A stretch of DNA of 64,000 nt from Gemmata massiliana (GCA_000531095.1 HG799466.1:472049-536048); one strand, 5' to 3'; numbered from the stretch's first letter, positions 42,475-51,752 are shown. Notes: generated by a model not told the origin, from the letters alone. Numbers and translations: made by a program.

Positions 42475-42877
42475 CTTTAGTCCCCTGTTGTGCCACGGCT
42501 GCGATCTGCTTCGCCAGCGCCCGGAGTTCACCCCGATTAGTAGCCCACCGCTGTGGGAACCGCCGCTCCAAAATCCACGCCAGCGCCTGCCACGCCTCGG
42601 TGCCAGCGGCTTGAATCACACTGAGGTAATCGGACTCGGCTTCCGCCATCGCCTTTTTAACTGCGTCGGAAAACCTGACTTCTTTGTCATAATCGGAATT
42701 CGGCTCTTTACCCTGATCGCGTCGCCTTGCTTCTCGCGAACCCGTCTTGAGCCAGTCGTAAAACGTGTCCTTGTGGATGCCGAGTGAGGCTGCGACGGTC
42801 TCGACGTACAGGCACCGTTTCACCAAGTCTGCAGCTTCGGTGATGATCTTGTCAGTGAGTTCGCGGGGACGAGCCAT
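42392..42877 (-). CDS. terS: Terminase small subunit
   Basis: 161 residues. N-terminal HTH (KRCLYVETVAASLGIHKDTF), helical oligomerisation region (AVKKAMAEAESDYLSVIQAA) and WQALAWILERRFPQRWA, the usual ending of the DNA-recognition core in terminase small subunits. Directly upstream of terL and preceded by a motif at 22 nt. Binds the packaging site. Confidence 0.75.
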   Translation of the reverse strand: MARPRELTDKIITEAADLVKRCLYVETVAASLGIHKDTFYDWLKTGSREARRRDQGKEPNSDYDKEVRFSDAVKKAMAEAESDYLSVIQAAGTEAWQALAWILERRFPQRWATNRGELRALAKQIAAVAQQGTKGAQSVRGAEAQDTASATGSTASLDSVE

Positions 42878-42898
42878 GCTACCACCATCTCACCCGCC

Positions 42899-42909
42899 GG
42901 GGTAACTTG
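42899..42909 (-). promoter_or_regulatory. GTTACCCC motif site 10 (variant)
   Basis: CAAGTTACCCC on the minus strand, 22 nt from the terS ATG at 42877. Confidence 0.55.
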
Positions 42910-42915
42910 GCACCC

Positions 42916-43110
42916 TCACCCGTGCCCGTCCTGTGCGGTAATACTCATCACCCAGAACGCGACTTGACACGGCCAGCCGTTGTCCACGCCAACTTGCGGC
43001 CAGCGCTCGCGTGCCCACAGGCGCACGATCTCGTCGTCGGCGTAGAGGTCGGTAGACGCGAGGGTGTAGGCTCGGACCGCGGCAGCGTGAACGTGGGCGG
43101 GAATGGTCAT
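42916..43110 (-). CDS. Small hypothetical protein
   Basis: 64 residues (MTIPAHVHAAAVRAYTLAST; ends WVMSITAQDGHG). ATGA overlap with the upstream gene at 43107-43110. Unknown. Confidence 0.55.
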   Translation of the reverse strand: MTIPAHVHAAAVRAYTLASTDLYADDEIVRLWARERWPQVGVDNGWPCQVAFWVMSITAQDGHG

Positions 43111-43346
43111 CGTATCCCTGCCTCCGCTTCCGATTGCAGGAAGTCATTCAAGTCCGCACAGCACTCTAGCCACTCAAGGAACCGGTGCATCGTGCGGTGG
43201 TTGGATATCACCCACGTCGTTTGCGGAAGGCGCCAGAACGTCGCGTTGGTGTTCACGTTTTGGCGCGAGAAGCAGTTGTCCGGACCGCCGTAGGAATCGG
43301 CGACCGTGTATTCGATTATGGTGCCGTCGGGCAGAGTTCGTGTCAC
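43107..43346 (-). CDS. Small hypothetical protein
   Basis: 79 residues from a GTG overlapping the upstream stop. TRTLPDGTIIEYTVADSYGG then HRTMHRFLEWLECCADL. Unknown. Confidence 0.55.
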   Translation of the reverse strand: MTRTLPDGTIIEYTVADSYGGPDNCFSRQNVNTNATFWRLPQTTWVISNHRTMHRFLEWLECCADLNDFLQSEAEAGIR

Positions 43347-44374
43347 GCTATCACCTCCCGTGCGACGTGCGCTCTGAGCACTTGGGCGACGGCGCGGGAC
43401 AGGGCGGCGATGGCGAGGTCACGGGTGCGATAGTCGTAAGACATCGTCACCACATGATTCCTGATGCATGCGCCTTCGAGTGCGTCGTACAACGAGGCGG
43501 GCATTTCGGGGGCATCAAGATCAGGACACCATCCCCACCAGCCACCGGATTCGTCCGGCTGGCAGTCCGTCAGTATCACCCCAGCCACCGGGAACGCCCG
43601 CACCCACGCCCGCACCCACGCCAGCGCCCGCGCGGTCGGGTGCCAGTCGCCCTGAGTGAGTCCGGTCCCCTCCCCCAATGTGCCGTGCCGTCGACACACT
43701 GCACACGAGCCTCCAATAGATGAGGTTCGGCCGGTTCCACCACACCCAAAGCAAACCTCTGATCTCCGCTCGAACACCTCCGCCAGCGCCGCGTACACCG
43801 TCGTGACGTGCCCGCGGACAAAGTCGACGCGGTGGCGCCAGTGTTCGCCGGTGTTGAGCACCTGCGACGGAAGTGGTGGTAGCAATAGACCACCGACATC
43901 GCCCGTGCCGCCGCATGTGAGGCAGAGACTGGAGGTGTGCGACTTCCAATCCTCGCAGCGCCCTTCACCACCACACGCCTCGCACACCCCGGTTCGCCGC
44001 CACTCGTGCTCATGGGCGGCGAGCAGTTCGCGTTCACGCTTGCGGAGAGCCTGCCGCCGGTCCAAATGGGCTTTGTGACGTAGCCACGCTTCGGGATAAG
44101 CGGCAGATGAAAGCACGTCACGATTACCATTGCGCTCGAGGTGGCTCATCTTGGCGAGCCGCTCGGTCATCACCTGCGTGTGGAAGAACTGGAGCGTGCA
44201 TTCCTCTTGCTGCAACTCTTCCTGCACGCGACAAAATTCCAACCTCGCCCGTGCCCCCTCGTCGCCCTCGTCGGCGAGTTCCTGGAGCCGGTCCTTGTAC
44301 TGCTCGCGCGGCGTGTCCTCGTCCGGGTGCGCGGCGATTGCGGCGGACAGCGCCGCGAGTGTGGGGTCGGTCAC
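43343..44374 (-). CDS. TIGR02996-like protein with DnaJ-type zinc finger
   Basis: 343 residues. Begins TLAALSAAIAAHPDEDTPRE with a diverged repeat-companion domain. Middle holds CEACGGEG ... CLTCGGTG and CFGCGGTG ... CAVC: CxxCxGxG pairs like the DnaJ central zinc domain. C-terminal region is helical. A chaperone-like or nucleic acid-binding role is possible. Confidence 0.65.
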   Translation of the reverse strand: MTDPTLAALSAAIAAHPDEDTPREQYKDRLQELADEGDEGARARLEFCRVQEELQQEECTLQFFHTQVMTERLAKMSHLERNGNRDVLSSAAYPEAWLRHKAHLDRRQALRKRERELLAAHEHEWRRTGVCEACGGEGRCEDWKSHTSSLCLTCGGTGDVGGLLLPPLPSQVLNTGEHWRHRVDFVRGHVTTVYAALAEVFERRSEVCFGCGGTGRTSSIGGSCAVCRRHGTLGEGTGLTQGDWHPTARALAWVRAWVRAFPVAGVILTDCQPDESGGWWGWCPDLDAPEMPASLYDALEGACIRNHVVTMSYDYRTRDLAIAALSRAVAQVLRAHVAREVIA

Positions 44375-44607
44375 CGGGAACCCTCCACGGGTTGCAGCGC
44401 GAGTAGCATGCGCCTAACCTCGGCGCGAAAGTCTTGAGCCTGACCAAGATCGCCACGTTTTTGAACAAACGGAACTAGCACTTCAGCGAAAGGTCGATGA
44501 ACCTCATCCAATGTGCCGGTAAACTCGTGACCGAAACTGCGTCCCGGCGTAAGCACCCGAATCGTCACGAGATTGGTCATCGGGTCCAGCCTAGCCTGAA
44601 TGTCCAT
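44371..44607 (-). CDS. Small hypothetical protein
   Basis: 78 residues from MDIQARLDPMTNLVTIRVLT, GGAGG 9 nt upstream. Overlaps the TIGR02996 gene start by 4 nt. Unknown. Confidence 0.55.
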   Translation of the reverse strand: MDIQARLDPMTNLVTIRVLTPGRSFGHEFTGTLDEVHRPFAEVLVPFVQKRGDLGQAQDFRAEVRRMLLALQPVEGSR

Positions 44608-44744
44608 CCTACTTGCCTCCCTATCGCACAGTTTCGCCACCATTACGTGAACGCCGCCCCAAACGCCCCGACGTAGTCTCAATCTGTCCGCGCGCCACCA
44701 GCACGCAGCGGAGGGCGTTAGCGGGCAACGCGCGGATGCGCCGG

Positions 44745-45110
44745 TTATGCTGCCTGTATCTGGATGCGGACGCCCACAGGTCCACCGGGCTTTTGGTCGT
44801 AGGTCCACACAACCCCACCACGCGGCGAATCGTCCCGCAGAAGCCACTTAGCCACTTGGTCCCGACACGCCTTGAACGCGCCCGCGAGATTATCATCGTC
44901 CATCGTGCGCCCGCCCATCCGCGTGAAATGCACGGTGAGCTTTTCGTCCGTCACGCAAACGGATTCGGCGGTCTCTTGCGGGAGCGATGCGAGGGCGAAC
45001 CAGACCGCGAGTTTCTCGTCGCGCTGCCGCTTGGCGCGCTTCGCCCAGTGCTCGCGGAGATTCAGTGTGGACCGCACGCACAGCCCGGGCACGGTGACGT
45101 CTACGGTCAT
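44745..45110 (-). CDS. RusA-like Holliday junction endonuclease
   Basis: 121 residues from MTVDVTVPGLCVRSTLNLRE. Late features RTMDDDNLAGAFKACRDQVA and LRDDSPRGG provide the acidic cluster (DDDN, D, DD) of RusA-family resolvases, and the size fits. Would resolve branched DNA before packaging. The basic front (HWAKRAKRQRDEK) suits DNA binding. Confidence 0.7.
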   Translation of the reverse strand: MTVDVTVPGLCVRSTLNLREHWAKRAKRQRDEKLAVWFALASLPQETAESVCVTDEKLTVHFTRMGGRTMDDDNLAGAFKACRDQVAKWLLRDDSPRGGVVWTYDQKPGGPVGVRIQIQAA

Positions 45111-45111
45111 C

Positions 45112-45576
45112 TCACTCCTCAGTCGCAAGAGGCTTCAGGTCGTCCCACGTTATCGGGCGGAGCGGCGCAGCATCGCACTTCGGTTCGTAGCACGTGGTGC
45201 TGTTGCGATTTCCATCGGGGTTAGCCCCAACCATCGTTTGGCACTTATCGCAAATCCACCAGCCGAACCCAATCTCCGGGGTGAACAACAAGTCAATCGC
45301 GTAGCGGAAGAACTTGCGGTACACGTCCTCGCGGTCGCACTTCGTAGCCTCGGACCTCTCCAGTGCGATACCAACCTTTGCCAGCGTTCGCGCGCCACTG
45401 CCGCGAATGTCAGCCCAGTACGGGTGCGATGGGTTGGACATCGCCTGAATCTTCAGTTCCGAGTGTGCGCCGAGCAGCGCCATGTGCATCCGCTGCACCT
45501 CTTGCAGCAGTTGCTCGCGAGTGAGATTGTCCCACGGGGTTTCGCCCCATTTGAGTCGCCGTAGTTCGTCGCTCAT
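45112..45576 (-). CDS. Hypothetical protein with C-terminal zinc ribbon
   Basis: 154 residues from MSDELRRLKWGETPW. Coiled-coil start, then WWICDKCQTMVG ... TTCYEPKCDAAP: two CxxC/C-x4-C pairs. Overlap with the RusA-like gene suggests co-translation. Confidence 0.6.
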   Translation of the reverse strand: MSDELRRLKWGETPWDNLTREQLLQEVQRMHMALLGAHSELKIQAMSNPSHPYWADIRGSGARTLAKVGIALERSEATKCDREDVYRKFFRYAIDLLFTPEIGFGWWICDKCQTMVGANPDGNRNSTTCYEPKCDAAPLRPITWDDLKPLATEE

Positions 45577-45577
45577 C

Positions 45578-46315
45578 TCACTCGCCCTCCGTCTTCGGCT
45601 CGGTCGCCGCGAGCAGTTTGCGAAACTCAACTGACTGCTCTGGGGTGAGTGCGGCGACTTGTTCGGTATCGGCGAGCAGTTCGTCGACGCGCCGGCAGTC
45701 GCCTAGTGTGATTCGCGGCTCCTGTGCGGAATAGTCGACCCGCGTTGAGTCTTGCCACCCTACCGTGAACTTCGGGGCAATCGCAGCGAACGGCTTCAGC
45801 CCCTCCCGCAACCGGTCCCGCTCCGCCCGCTGCTGCTCGAGCTGACCGCGGAGGGATGCGACCTCGGCGCGCAGTTGCTCACGTTCTGATGTGCGGAACA
45901 ACAGCTGCTGGTACTGCGCGCACCCGTCGAAGAACTCGCCCTTGGTGCAGCCGGGCTTTTCGTCGCGGTGGTGGCACAAAGCTTGGAACTCGTCGGGGGT
46001 GAATTCACCCCGCTTCAACCGCTCGTTCTCGGTACGCAACTGATCCCGCTCACCGATGAGCACATCCAGTCGCCCACCTATCCGGCACCCCTCCGCCTTG
46101 TGCGGCGACTCCGGGTCTGTAGGCACGCCGGCGGCATCGAGACGGCTGTGGACGTAGTCCTTGAACGCTTGAAGCTTTTCGTTCGCGAGGATTAGCGTTA
46201 TCACGTGGTCTGCCAAATCCTCGCGGATATCGGCGCCCAGATAGCCACTCTCCCTGTCGTCGCGCACGGCTTCTTTGGCTTGAGCCACGACGTCCTTCAT
46301 CTTCCGAATGTTCAT
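45578..46315 (-). CDS. Coiled-coil hypothetical protein
   Basis: 245 residues from the ATG at 46315 (TGATG overlap). Two coiled coils (GERDQLRTENERLKRGE and SEREQLRAEVASLRGQLEQQ) flank CHHRDEKPGCTKGEFFDGC. Such proteins recur in planctomycete phage gene clusters; role unknown. Confidence 0.6.
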   Translation of the reverse strand: MNIRKMKDVVAQAKEAVRDDRESGYLGADIREDLADHVITLILANEKLQAFKDYVHSRLDAAGVPTDPESPHKAEGCRIGGRLDVLIGERDQLRTENERLKRGEFTPDEFQALCHHRDEKPGCTKGEFFDGCAQYQQLLFRTSEREQLRAEVASLRGQLEQQRAERDRLREGLKPFAAIAPKFTVGWQDSTRVDYSAQEPRITLGDCRRVDELLADTEQVAALTPEQSVEFRKLLAATEPKTEGE

Positions 46316-47289
46316 CACGCCACCTCCTGTGTCGCCGATGCCCACGCGGGCAGACCGGCTTGGTTTCTGCCCAAACTCACTGCCGCCCGTGAAAGCTCTG
46401 AGACCGCTTCGTGACTCGTGTCGAAAGCCACAGAGTCATTCAGGTTCCCGTGCGGGTCTTTAATGATGTCTCGCATGAGGTAAAAGACCTCGGTTGGAAT
46501 GGTGTACCGCACGGGAATCACACCGGGTCGATCTGGCATAGGCGACCAGTACCACTGGTACGGTGCGTTCTCGTATCGTCCCGGGGTGCGGTCATCGAAC
46601 TCGACATGCGTTATCGGGTGCATGGCAAACAGCTCTTCCGTGATCGCGCCAAAAATAATGCCGGTCGAGTCGCACCGTCTGCACTCCACAACACCCGTTT
46701 CCCAGTCCGGCGAGCCTTCTTCGCAATCGAGGCACGCGATGCCGTCACCAACAAACGCCTCGTGCGGGAGTGAAACACCGCTCACGAAACCACGGGTGAT
46801 TTCGATGTTCGCGAAGTTGCGACCGGCACCACCTGGGAGCACGAAATACGGAATGGCGTTGTTGGCCGACCAGTGAGACACCTTGCCGCCCGGAATGGCG
46901 TCCTTGAACCACTCGCGACTGTGTTTCCCGAGCAACTCAATCTCACGGGTGAGTAGCGATATCTCATCCGCGCTCACGGGTTGGATTTGGTCACCCATCG
47001 GGGCGTTGTCGCAGCACGGGTCGCAGCGGCTAGACGAGAGCGACCAGCCGCTGCCCTCGTGCTCTCCTAACGCGCGCCACAGCGCTCCGCAGACGGTGCA
47101 CTTGTGGGTTGCTAAGCCCGCAACCATTTGCCGCGTGAGACCACGTTTCGCGAGATCGCACTGAAGGCGAATGAACTCCGCCCGCTCCGGCTCCCCGTGC
47201 TCGTCGAGCCAGTCGGCAAACACGAGTCTGTGCGAGTCTTCATCCGGCTCGGCACAGATTCGCGCGATGAAATCCTCACGCTCGCTCAT
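46315..47289 (-). CDS. TIGR02996-domain protein with zinc clusters
   Basis: 324 residues. Begins with a canonical domain: FIARICAEPDEDSHRLVFAD, WLDEHGEPERAEFIRLQCDL. Cys pairs follow: CTVCG, CDPCC, CLDCEEG and CRRCDSTG. The C-terminal region has VPVRYTIPTEVFYLMRDII. Third of three such proteins in the prophage. Confidence 0.75.
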   Translation of the reverse strand: MSEREDFIARICAEPDEDSHRLVFADWLDEHGEPERAEFIRLQCDLAKRGLTRQMVAGLATHKCTVCGALWRALGEHEGSGWSLSSSRCDPCCDNAPMGDQIQPVSADEISLLTREIELLGKHSREWFKDAIPGGKVSHWSANNAIPYFVLPGGAGRNFANIEITRGFVSGVSLPHEAFVGDGIACLDCEEGSPDWETGVVECRRCDSTGIIFGAITEELFAMHPITHVEFDDRTPGRYENAPYQWYWSPMPDRPGVIPVRYTIPTEVFYLMRDIIKDPHGNLNDSVAFDTSHEAVSELSRAAVSLGRNQAGLPAWASATQEVA

Positions 47290-47573
47290 TGCGCACCCAC
47301 TTTTCGGTTCGATAGCCGCCTGAGTTTCTTCAGCGTGCGCCCGTCGTTCAGCAGCACCAATTGCGGCTGGGACATCTTGGCGACGTGGTCGATGTGGACC
47401 GCCATACAGTGCTCAGGACACCGCGTCTGCTCGCCGCGCGCCTCTTCCTCCGTGTACCGCCCGGCGTGGAGTAGGCTCGATGTGTAGCCGGCGGACGCGG
47501 TGCGGTACCACTTGAACCAGTCGCCTTTCGACCACTTCAGGCTGAGAATAAGCCAGTCGCGATTCGCGCTCAT
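47286..47573 (-). CDS. Small hypothetical protein
   Basis: 95 residues from MSANRDWLILSLKWSKGD, overlapping the upstream stop by 4 nt. CPEHCMAVHIDHVAK could bind metal. Unknown. Confidence 0.6.
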   Translation of the reverse strand: MSANRDWLILSLKWSKGDWFKWYRTASAGYTSSLLHAGRYTEEEARGEQTRCPEHCMAVHIDHVAKMSQPQLVLLNDGRTLKKLRRLSNRKVGAQ

Positions 47574-47839
47574 GCTGCACCCGCTTTCACTTTCTTGGCG
47601 ACGAACAGACGTTGCCGACCGTACACGCGACTGGTCGCCAACCCCATACGCTCCAGTGCCGCGAGGCGGTTGTTCATCGCGGTCGGCTTGACGCCCATAT
47701 CGCGAGCCAGTGCCGCACCCGACTGTTCGCCGCCCAACTGCCGTAGCCGAACCAGGGTCGCATAATACTCGCCGGTGAGCTCGCGCCGACCGGTGCCCCG
47801 GCAACATTCACATTGCACCCGCACTACGTCCTTGCTCAT
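47570..47839 (-). CDS. Winged-helix regulator
   Basis: 89 residues from MSKDVVRVQCECCRGTG. CECCRGTG element, then YYATLVRLRQLGGEQSGAAL, KPTAMNNRLAALERMG and GRQRLFVAKK: a MarR/ArsR-like helix-turn-helix with wing. Overlaps both neighbours by 4 nt. Confidence 0.65.
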   Translation of the reverse strand: MSKDVVRVQCECCRGTGRRELTGEYYATLVRLRQLGGEQSGAALARDMGVKPTAMNNRLAALERMGLATSRVYGRQRLFVAKKVKAGAA

Positions 47840-48498
47840 GCTGCCTCCTGCGAGACCTGTAGATACTTCATCAATCGTCCGCACACCTCGCACCGAGGCG
47901 GCCACTCACCGCCACTGTGAACCGGGCAATCCTCGCTGGGCTCCAGTCCGCTGACCGAGCAGCAGCAGGTGCGTGGGCGCTGGCACGTATGCGGCGCGGG
48001 TGGCACTGGTCGCTTGCGGGGCAAGAACCGCGACTTGATGTAGTGGGTAAATGACCGATCCGCCCGTTGGTGCAACTGCTCGGTTCGGCACTCAGCCCAC
48101 TCTTTGTTCTGACCGTATCGCCCGGCTTTGATAAGCACTTCAGCAACCGAGTACGTTCGCTCTTTCTCCCATGACCGCCACCGCCGCCGAAGCAATACAG
48201 CCTCTTTCTCGCGGTCGTGCTCCTGGAGCCAATCGGCGAGCGCACCAGCGCCAGCCAAGTCTTTCAAAACGCCCCTGGCGAGTGGGTCTAATTCAGTCGG
48301 AACAAACGGCTCGGCAATGCATGAATCGAACATGGATTTCACCCCCATGAACCGAACCGCAGCCAGAACGCTCGGGAACGTCACCACGTGCGATTCGGCG
48401 TCATCCCATCCACCGTTCCACCCCCAACCCTTGAGCGGCATATCGTGGCACGCGAACCGCATCCCGTTCGGCGCGCTAATGCAATACAGTTGGCTCAT
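47836..48498 (-). CDS. Hypothetical planctomycete-type protein
   Basis: 220 residues from MSQLYCISAPNGMRFA, GGAGG 5 nt upstream. Middle LADWLQEHDREKEAVLLRRR echoes the companion-domain style. C-terminus rich in Cys pairs (CCCSVSGLEPSEDCPVH, CEVCGRLM). Confidence 0.6.
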   Translation of the reverse strand: MSQLYCISAPNGMRFACHDMPLKGWGWNGGWDDAESHVVTFPSVLAAVRFMGVKSMFDSCIAEPFVPTELDPLARGVLKDLAGAGALADWLQEHDREKEAVLLRRRWRSWEKERTYSVAEVLIKAGRYGQNKEWAECRTEQLHQRADRSFTHYIKSRFLPRKRPVPPAPHTCQRPRTCCCSVSGLEPSEDCPVHSGGEWPPRCEVCGRLMKYLQVSQEAA

Positions 48499-48761
48499 GC
48501 CGCCTCCGTGTGTGTGCCCGCGACCCGTGATTGGATGCGAGTCAAAGACCATACTGCCCGACCGGAGAGGTGGGAGCGCACCGACCCCTTGCGGAGTCGG
48601 TGGGGTTGCTGCCGTCCCGTGTCGGAGGTCGCTTCCCGTCCCCGGTTCTTGGTTCGCACGTCCGGGGCTTTCACCCTGCGCGCCGAACAGTAGGCGAATC
48701 GCTGGCAGGGTGTCGGACGCACACCAGCGCTGTTCGGTTCGGTCACCCGCACCCGGGTCAC
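48495..48761 (-). CDS. Possible small Arg-rich protein
   Basis: 88 residues from a GTG at 48761 with AGGAG upstream; stop overlaps the next ATG (ATGA). Composition (many R, S, T, few hydrophobics) is unusual, so this may be an untranslated leader instead. Otherwise the 48499-48861 stretch shows nothing else. Confidence 0.3.
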   Translation of the reverse strand: MTRVRVTEPNSAGVRPTPCQRFAYCSARRVKAPDVRTKNRGREATSDTGRQQPHRLRKGSVRSHLSGRAVWSLTRIQSRVAGTHTEAA

Positions 48762-48861
48762 CTTTGCTCCTGGCTCATCACCTTCGCGTTCGCGGAGCAG
48801 CGAACCTCCCCGTTGCCGCAGCCCGCCGGGGAAACGCGGTCGTTGCCAATCGGAGGCTGTG

Positions 48862-49254
48862 TCACGCGACCCCGTAAAGCCGCAACCCGCCCTCCTCGTC
48901 CAACAGGTCTTCAACGGCTTCCCGGTTCACCGGGTCATCAAGCCACTGGCGCAAAGGAGCGGGGAGCAGTTCCATCGGCACTCGAAGCGCGCCCTCTGCA
49001 ACGACCGGGCGGATTCCCAGCCGACGAATCGCGGCGAGCGCCCGCACCGCCCACCGTCTCCGCTCAACCCGCGCGGGCAGCAGTGACAGCACACTGTCAA
49101 TTGCCTCGCCCAGCGGCGTTGGGTCGTTCGCCTCGTGCCACCGGGCGACGGACAGGGCAGCGGTGGCGAGCTCTCGCAAGTCCGGCTCACACGACGGGCA
49201 CATGCAATCCGGGTGCGTGGCCGCAACGCATACAGGGGCGAGTTTGTTCCTCAC
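48862..49254 (-). CDS. Hypothetical helical protein
   Basis: 130 residues from a GTG overlapping the previous stop (GTGA). CMCPSCEPDLRELATAALSV, then helices ending VNREAVEDLLDEEGGL. Unknown function. Confidence 0.6.
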   Translation of the reverse strand: MRNKLAPVCVAATHPDCMCPSCEPDLRELATAALSVARWHEANDPTPLGEAIDSVLSLLPARVERRRWAVRALAAIRRLGIRPVVAEGALRVPMELLPAPLRQWLDDPVNREAVEDLLDEEGGLRLYGVA

Positions 49255-49715
49255 GCCGCCCTCGGCTTGCCGGGCTTGTGTGGGCACCGTTCCATTGCCG
49301 GGTGGAGCACCTTGCCTTGCAGATCCAACACCACCTTTGCCCCGCCGCGGTCGCAAAACGCGGGGTCGGCCATTCGCTCGCGAGTTTCTGGATCTGTGAC
49401 GTCCGCCGAACACAAGCGACAAATCACTAACTGCGGGGTGGCGCTCTGGTGCGAGGCTTCCGGAAGTGCCGCGGGGTCCGCCCCGACGTTCCCCCCCACT
49501 TGTTTCAGGTGCTCGAGAACACGAGTGCGATACGGCTCGCGGCTCAACATCTTTGCGAAGGATCGGACAAACGGGTCTTTCGCATCGGGCACGGTTAGCG
49601 CAGCCGCGGTGCCGTTGATCTGGAACCCCCATTTTTGCGCCCGCGCAAACGACACGAATTCGGCGGGTGTGGGGATACGGTGGTTGATGAGGGATACAAA
49701 TTCATCCAGCGTCAT
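49251..49715 (-). CDS. Hypothetical protein downstream of helicase
   Basis: 154 residues from MTLDEFVSLINHRIP. Overlaps the helicase gene by 14 nt. ICRLCSADVTDPETRERMAD then CDRGGAK: zinc-like cysteines. N-terminal helices resemble short docking modules. Confidence 0.6.
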   Translation of the reverse strand: MTLDEFVSLINHRIPTPAEFVSFARAQKWGFQINGTAAALTVPDAKDPFVRSFAKMLSREPYRTRVLEHLKQVGGNVGADPAALPEASHQSATPQLVICRLCSADVTDPETRERMADPAFCDRGGAKVVLDLQGKVLHPAMERCPHKPGKPRAA

Positions 49716-51357
49716 CGCTACCTCCTTGTTGTTTGCGACTGCGCATTTCGTCGCGAACCTTGAGCGCCTGCTGACGCGAGTACCCGAGCGCCGTGAGTGC
49801 CTGCACACCGAGTTCAATTAGGTCACGCACGACACTTGCTTGGAACTTGGTGACGCCTTCGGGAATCGCAATCCGCTTAAACCGAAACCAACCGATTTGC
49901 TTGTCTGAAGCCGGCTCGCCGGCGCCCCATGTACCAACTGCTTTTCGAGCTGCTTCGCGTGCCTCGCTCACATCCTTTTGACCACCCACAGTCTTGCGCC
50001 CGCTCATCGGGTCGAAGGCTTTATCAGCGAACGATGCCTTCGCCTTGAGGTCGCGGTACTTCTGGTTCGCGATGGCTCGTAGGTCGCAAAACACCTTCGC
50101 CGTTTCAATGTCCTCCTCCGTCTCGCTGCCGCCCCCGAGTTTGCTGGTTTCGTCTTGCACCTGCTTGGCTGCGGCCTTGACGTCAGGCGGCAGGTCGTCG
50201 CCGCCGAGAATGTCAACGGGGTCGCACAATTCGTGTTTGCAGTTCACCGGGTAGTAGGTGACGACGATGCCGAATGGTTTCGGGGATTGGTCAATGAGAA
50301 GACGACGTTGTGGGGACATATCAGGGCCGCCGCACAGCAACCCACGTAGGCTCGGATGCGTCCGGAAGACTCGCCCGACACCCTGCGTATAGCGAACAAG
50401 GGACGCGGTCGGCGCGGCCCACACGACTCGCAACAGGTTCGGGAGGTCGTAGCCCTCCGTGTACAGGTTGACGTTGAAGATGTAGTCGAGGTCGCCTTGC
50501 GCCAGTTTCTTGCCGGCGTCCTCACGCTCGTCGTCGGGGCTGTCCGCGTACAACATCACCGATCGGCCGGGGCGGTACCGGTTGTTCATCAGTTCGGAGT
50601 AAGCGCGAGCTACAGCCACCTCGGGACAAAATACAATGGTCGGGCCGCGGTCCTCCGCGAGCGAGGAGCACACTTCGTGGAGCGGCTTCTCCTGCATCAA
50701 CAGCGCCTGCACCTGTTCCGGGTCCAGGTCGGTGCCCTTGAGCCGCACGTTGGAAAAATCCAGACTCTCCACGTCACGCCGAAAAAATTTCACGGGAACA
50801 ATCCAACCCTCACTCATTGCCTGCGAGGGGCCGTAGGTGCCGGACACGCTCTCGCACACATTCCGCAGCGCGACACCATCCTTGCGGTTCGGTGTCGCGG
50901 TCACGATGAGGATCTTCAGGCGCGGGTTCCGTTTGAAGTGATCCAGTACGCGGCGGTAGGTGGGCGAGGTGGCGCGGTGCCCCTCGTCAACGATGACGAG
51001 GGAAAATCCGTGCGGGTCGAACGTGCTCAACCGTTTCGCCTGCGACTCTGGGCCAATGCTCGACACCGACGCGAAAACGATCTTGTTCCGCTTGTACCCG
51101 TCTTCGGCGCGTAACTCCGCCTTCTCGACGGCCACGTCATCGAACCCGGCCCGTTCGAGTCGCTCAATGGGTTGCGTGACGAGGTAGTCACGATGAACTA
51201 GAACCAGCACGCGCCCCGGCTCGCTTACCGCCATACTCATGTACATCTCCGTTTTGCCAGTGCCGGTGGCGGAGATGATGGCAGTTGATTGGTGCGACTC
51301 CCACGACTTGTGGGCACTCGCTATCAACTGCTCTTGGTAGTAACGAAGATCGAACAC
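49702..51357 (-). CDS. Superfamily 2 DNA/RNA helicase
   Basis: 551 residues. Q-like start LRYYQEQLIASAHKSW, motif I SATGTGKTEM near 30, motif II VDEGHRA near 122, motif III TATPNR near 150, motif VI TQGVGRVFR near 322. The C-terminal 150 residues include DKQIGWFRFKRIAIPEG and a helical end. Compact like phage helicases of the UvsW/RecG-like group. Role in replication, recombination or transcription remodelling is inferred from its neighbours (ERF, RusA-like). Confidence 0.85.
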   Translation of the reverse strand: MFDLRYYQEQLIASAHKSWESHQSTAIISATGTGKTEMYMSMAVSEPGRVLVLVHRDYLVTQPIERLERAGFDDVAVEKAELRAEDGYKRNKIVFASVSSIGPESQAKRLSTFDPHGFSLVIVDEGHRATSPTYRRVLDHFKRNPRLKILIVTATPNRKDGVALRNVCESVSGTYGPSQAMSEGWIVPVKFFRRDVESLDFSNVRLKGTDLDPEQVQALLMQEKPLHEVCSSLAEDRGPTIVFCPEVAVARAYSELMNNRYRPGRSVMLYADSPDDEREDAGKKLAQGDLDYIFNVNLYTEGYDLPNLLRVVWAAPTASLVRYTQGVGRVFRTHPSLRGLLCGGPDMSPQRRLLIDQSPKPFGIVVTYYPVNCKHELCDPVDILGGDDLPPDVKAAAKQVQDETSKLGGGSETEEDIETAKVFCDLRAIANQKYRDLKAKASFADKAFDPMSGRKTVGGQKDVSEAREAARKAVGTWGAGEPASDKQIGWFRFKRIAIPEGVTKFQASVVRDLIELGVQALTALGYSRQQALKVRDEMRSRKQQGGSDDAG

Positions 51358-51365
51358 AGCCCCTC

Positions 51366-51752
51366 CTAGAAATCGACTGAAGTGTCCTCACCGCCGCTTT
51401 CTTTCAGGCGTTCATTTTCGGCTCGCAGGTCGGCCACTTCCCGTTCGAGAAATTTGACGTACTCCCACACCCCTCCGTAAGCCTCCTTGAGCCGACGCAT
51501 CCTTTCTGTTCCATCGGTCACGACATCAAACTTGTCCATTGCGTGCTTCTCAGCCACGCTGAGCCGTTGGATGGCCGTTTTGAGTGACGACAACTCCGCG
51601 TTGATCGCATTGCAGCGCAACACGGCTTCGGAACGCGCGTGTCCGGTCCACCGCTGCACAGCGATTTCAACTTGCGACTTTTCCAACAAGAGTTCGTTGC
51701 GTCGGTCTACTGCCTCGGCAAGCGTACTCGGCGACGGGCGCACCGCCTTCAT
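51366..51752 (-). CDS. Coiled-coil protein
   Basis: 128 residues, helical throughout; YVKFLEREVADLRAENERLK is a coiled coil. ATGA overlap with the ParB-like gene. Likely a partner of the helicase or ParB-like protein; unknown. Confidence 0.6.
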   Translation of the reverse strand: MKAVRPSPSTLAEAVDRRNELLLEKSQVEIAVQRWTGHARSEAVLRCNAINAELSSLKTAIQRLSVAEKHAMDKFDVVTDGTERMRRLKEAYGGVWEYVKFLEREVADLRAENERLKESGGEDTSVDF

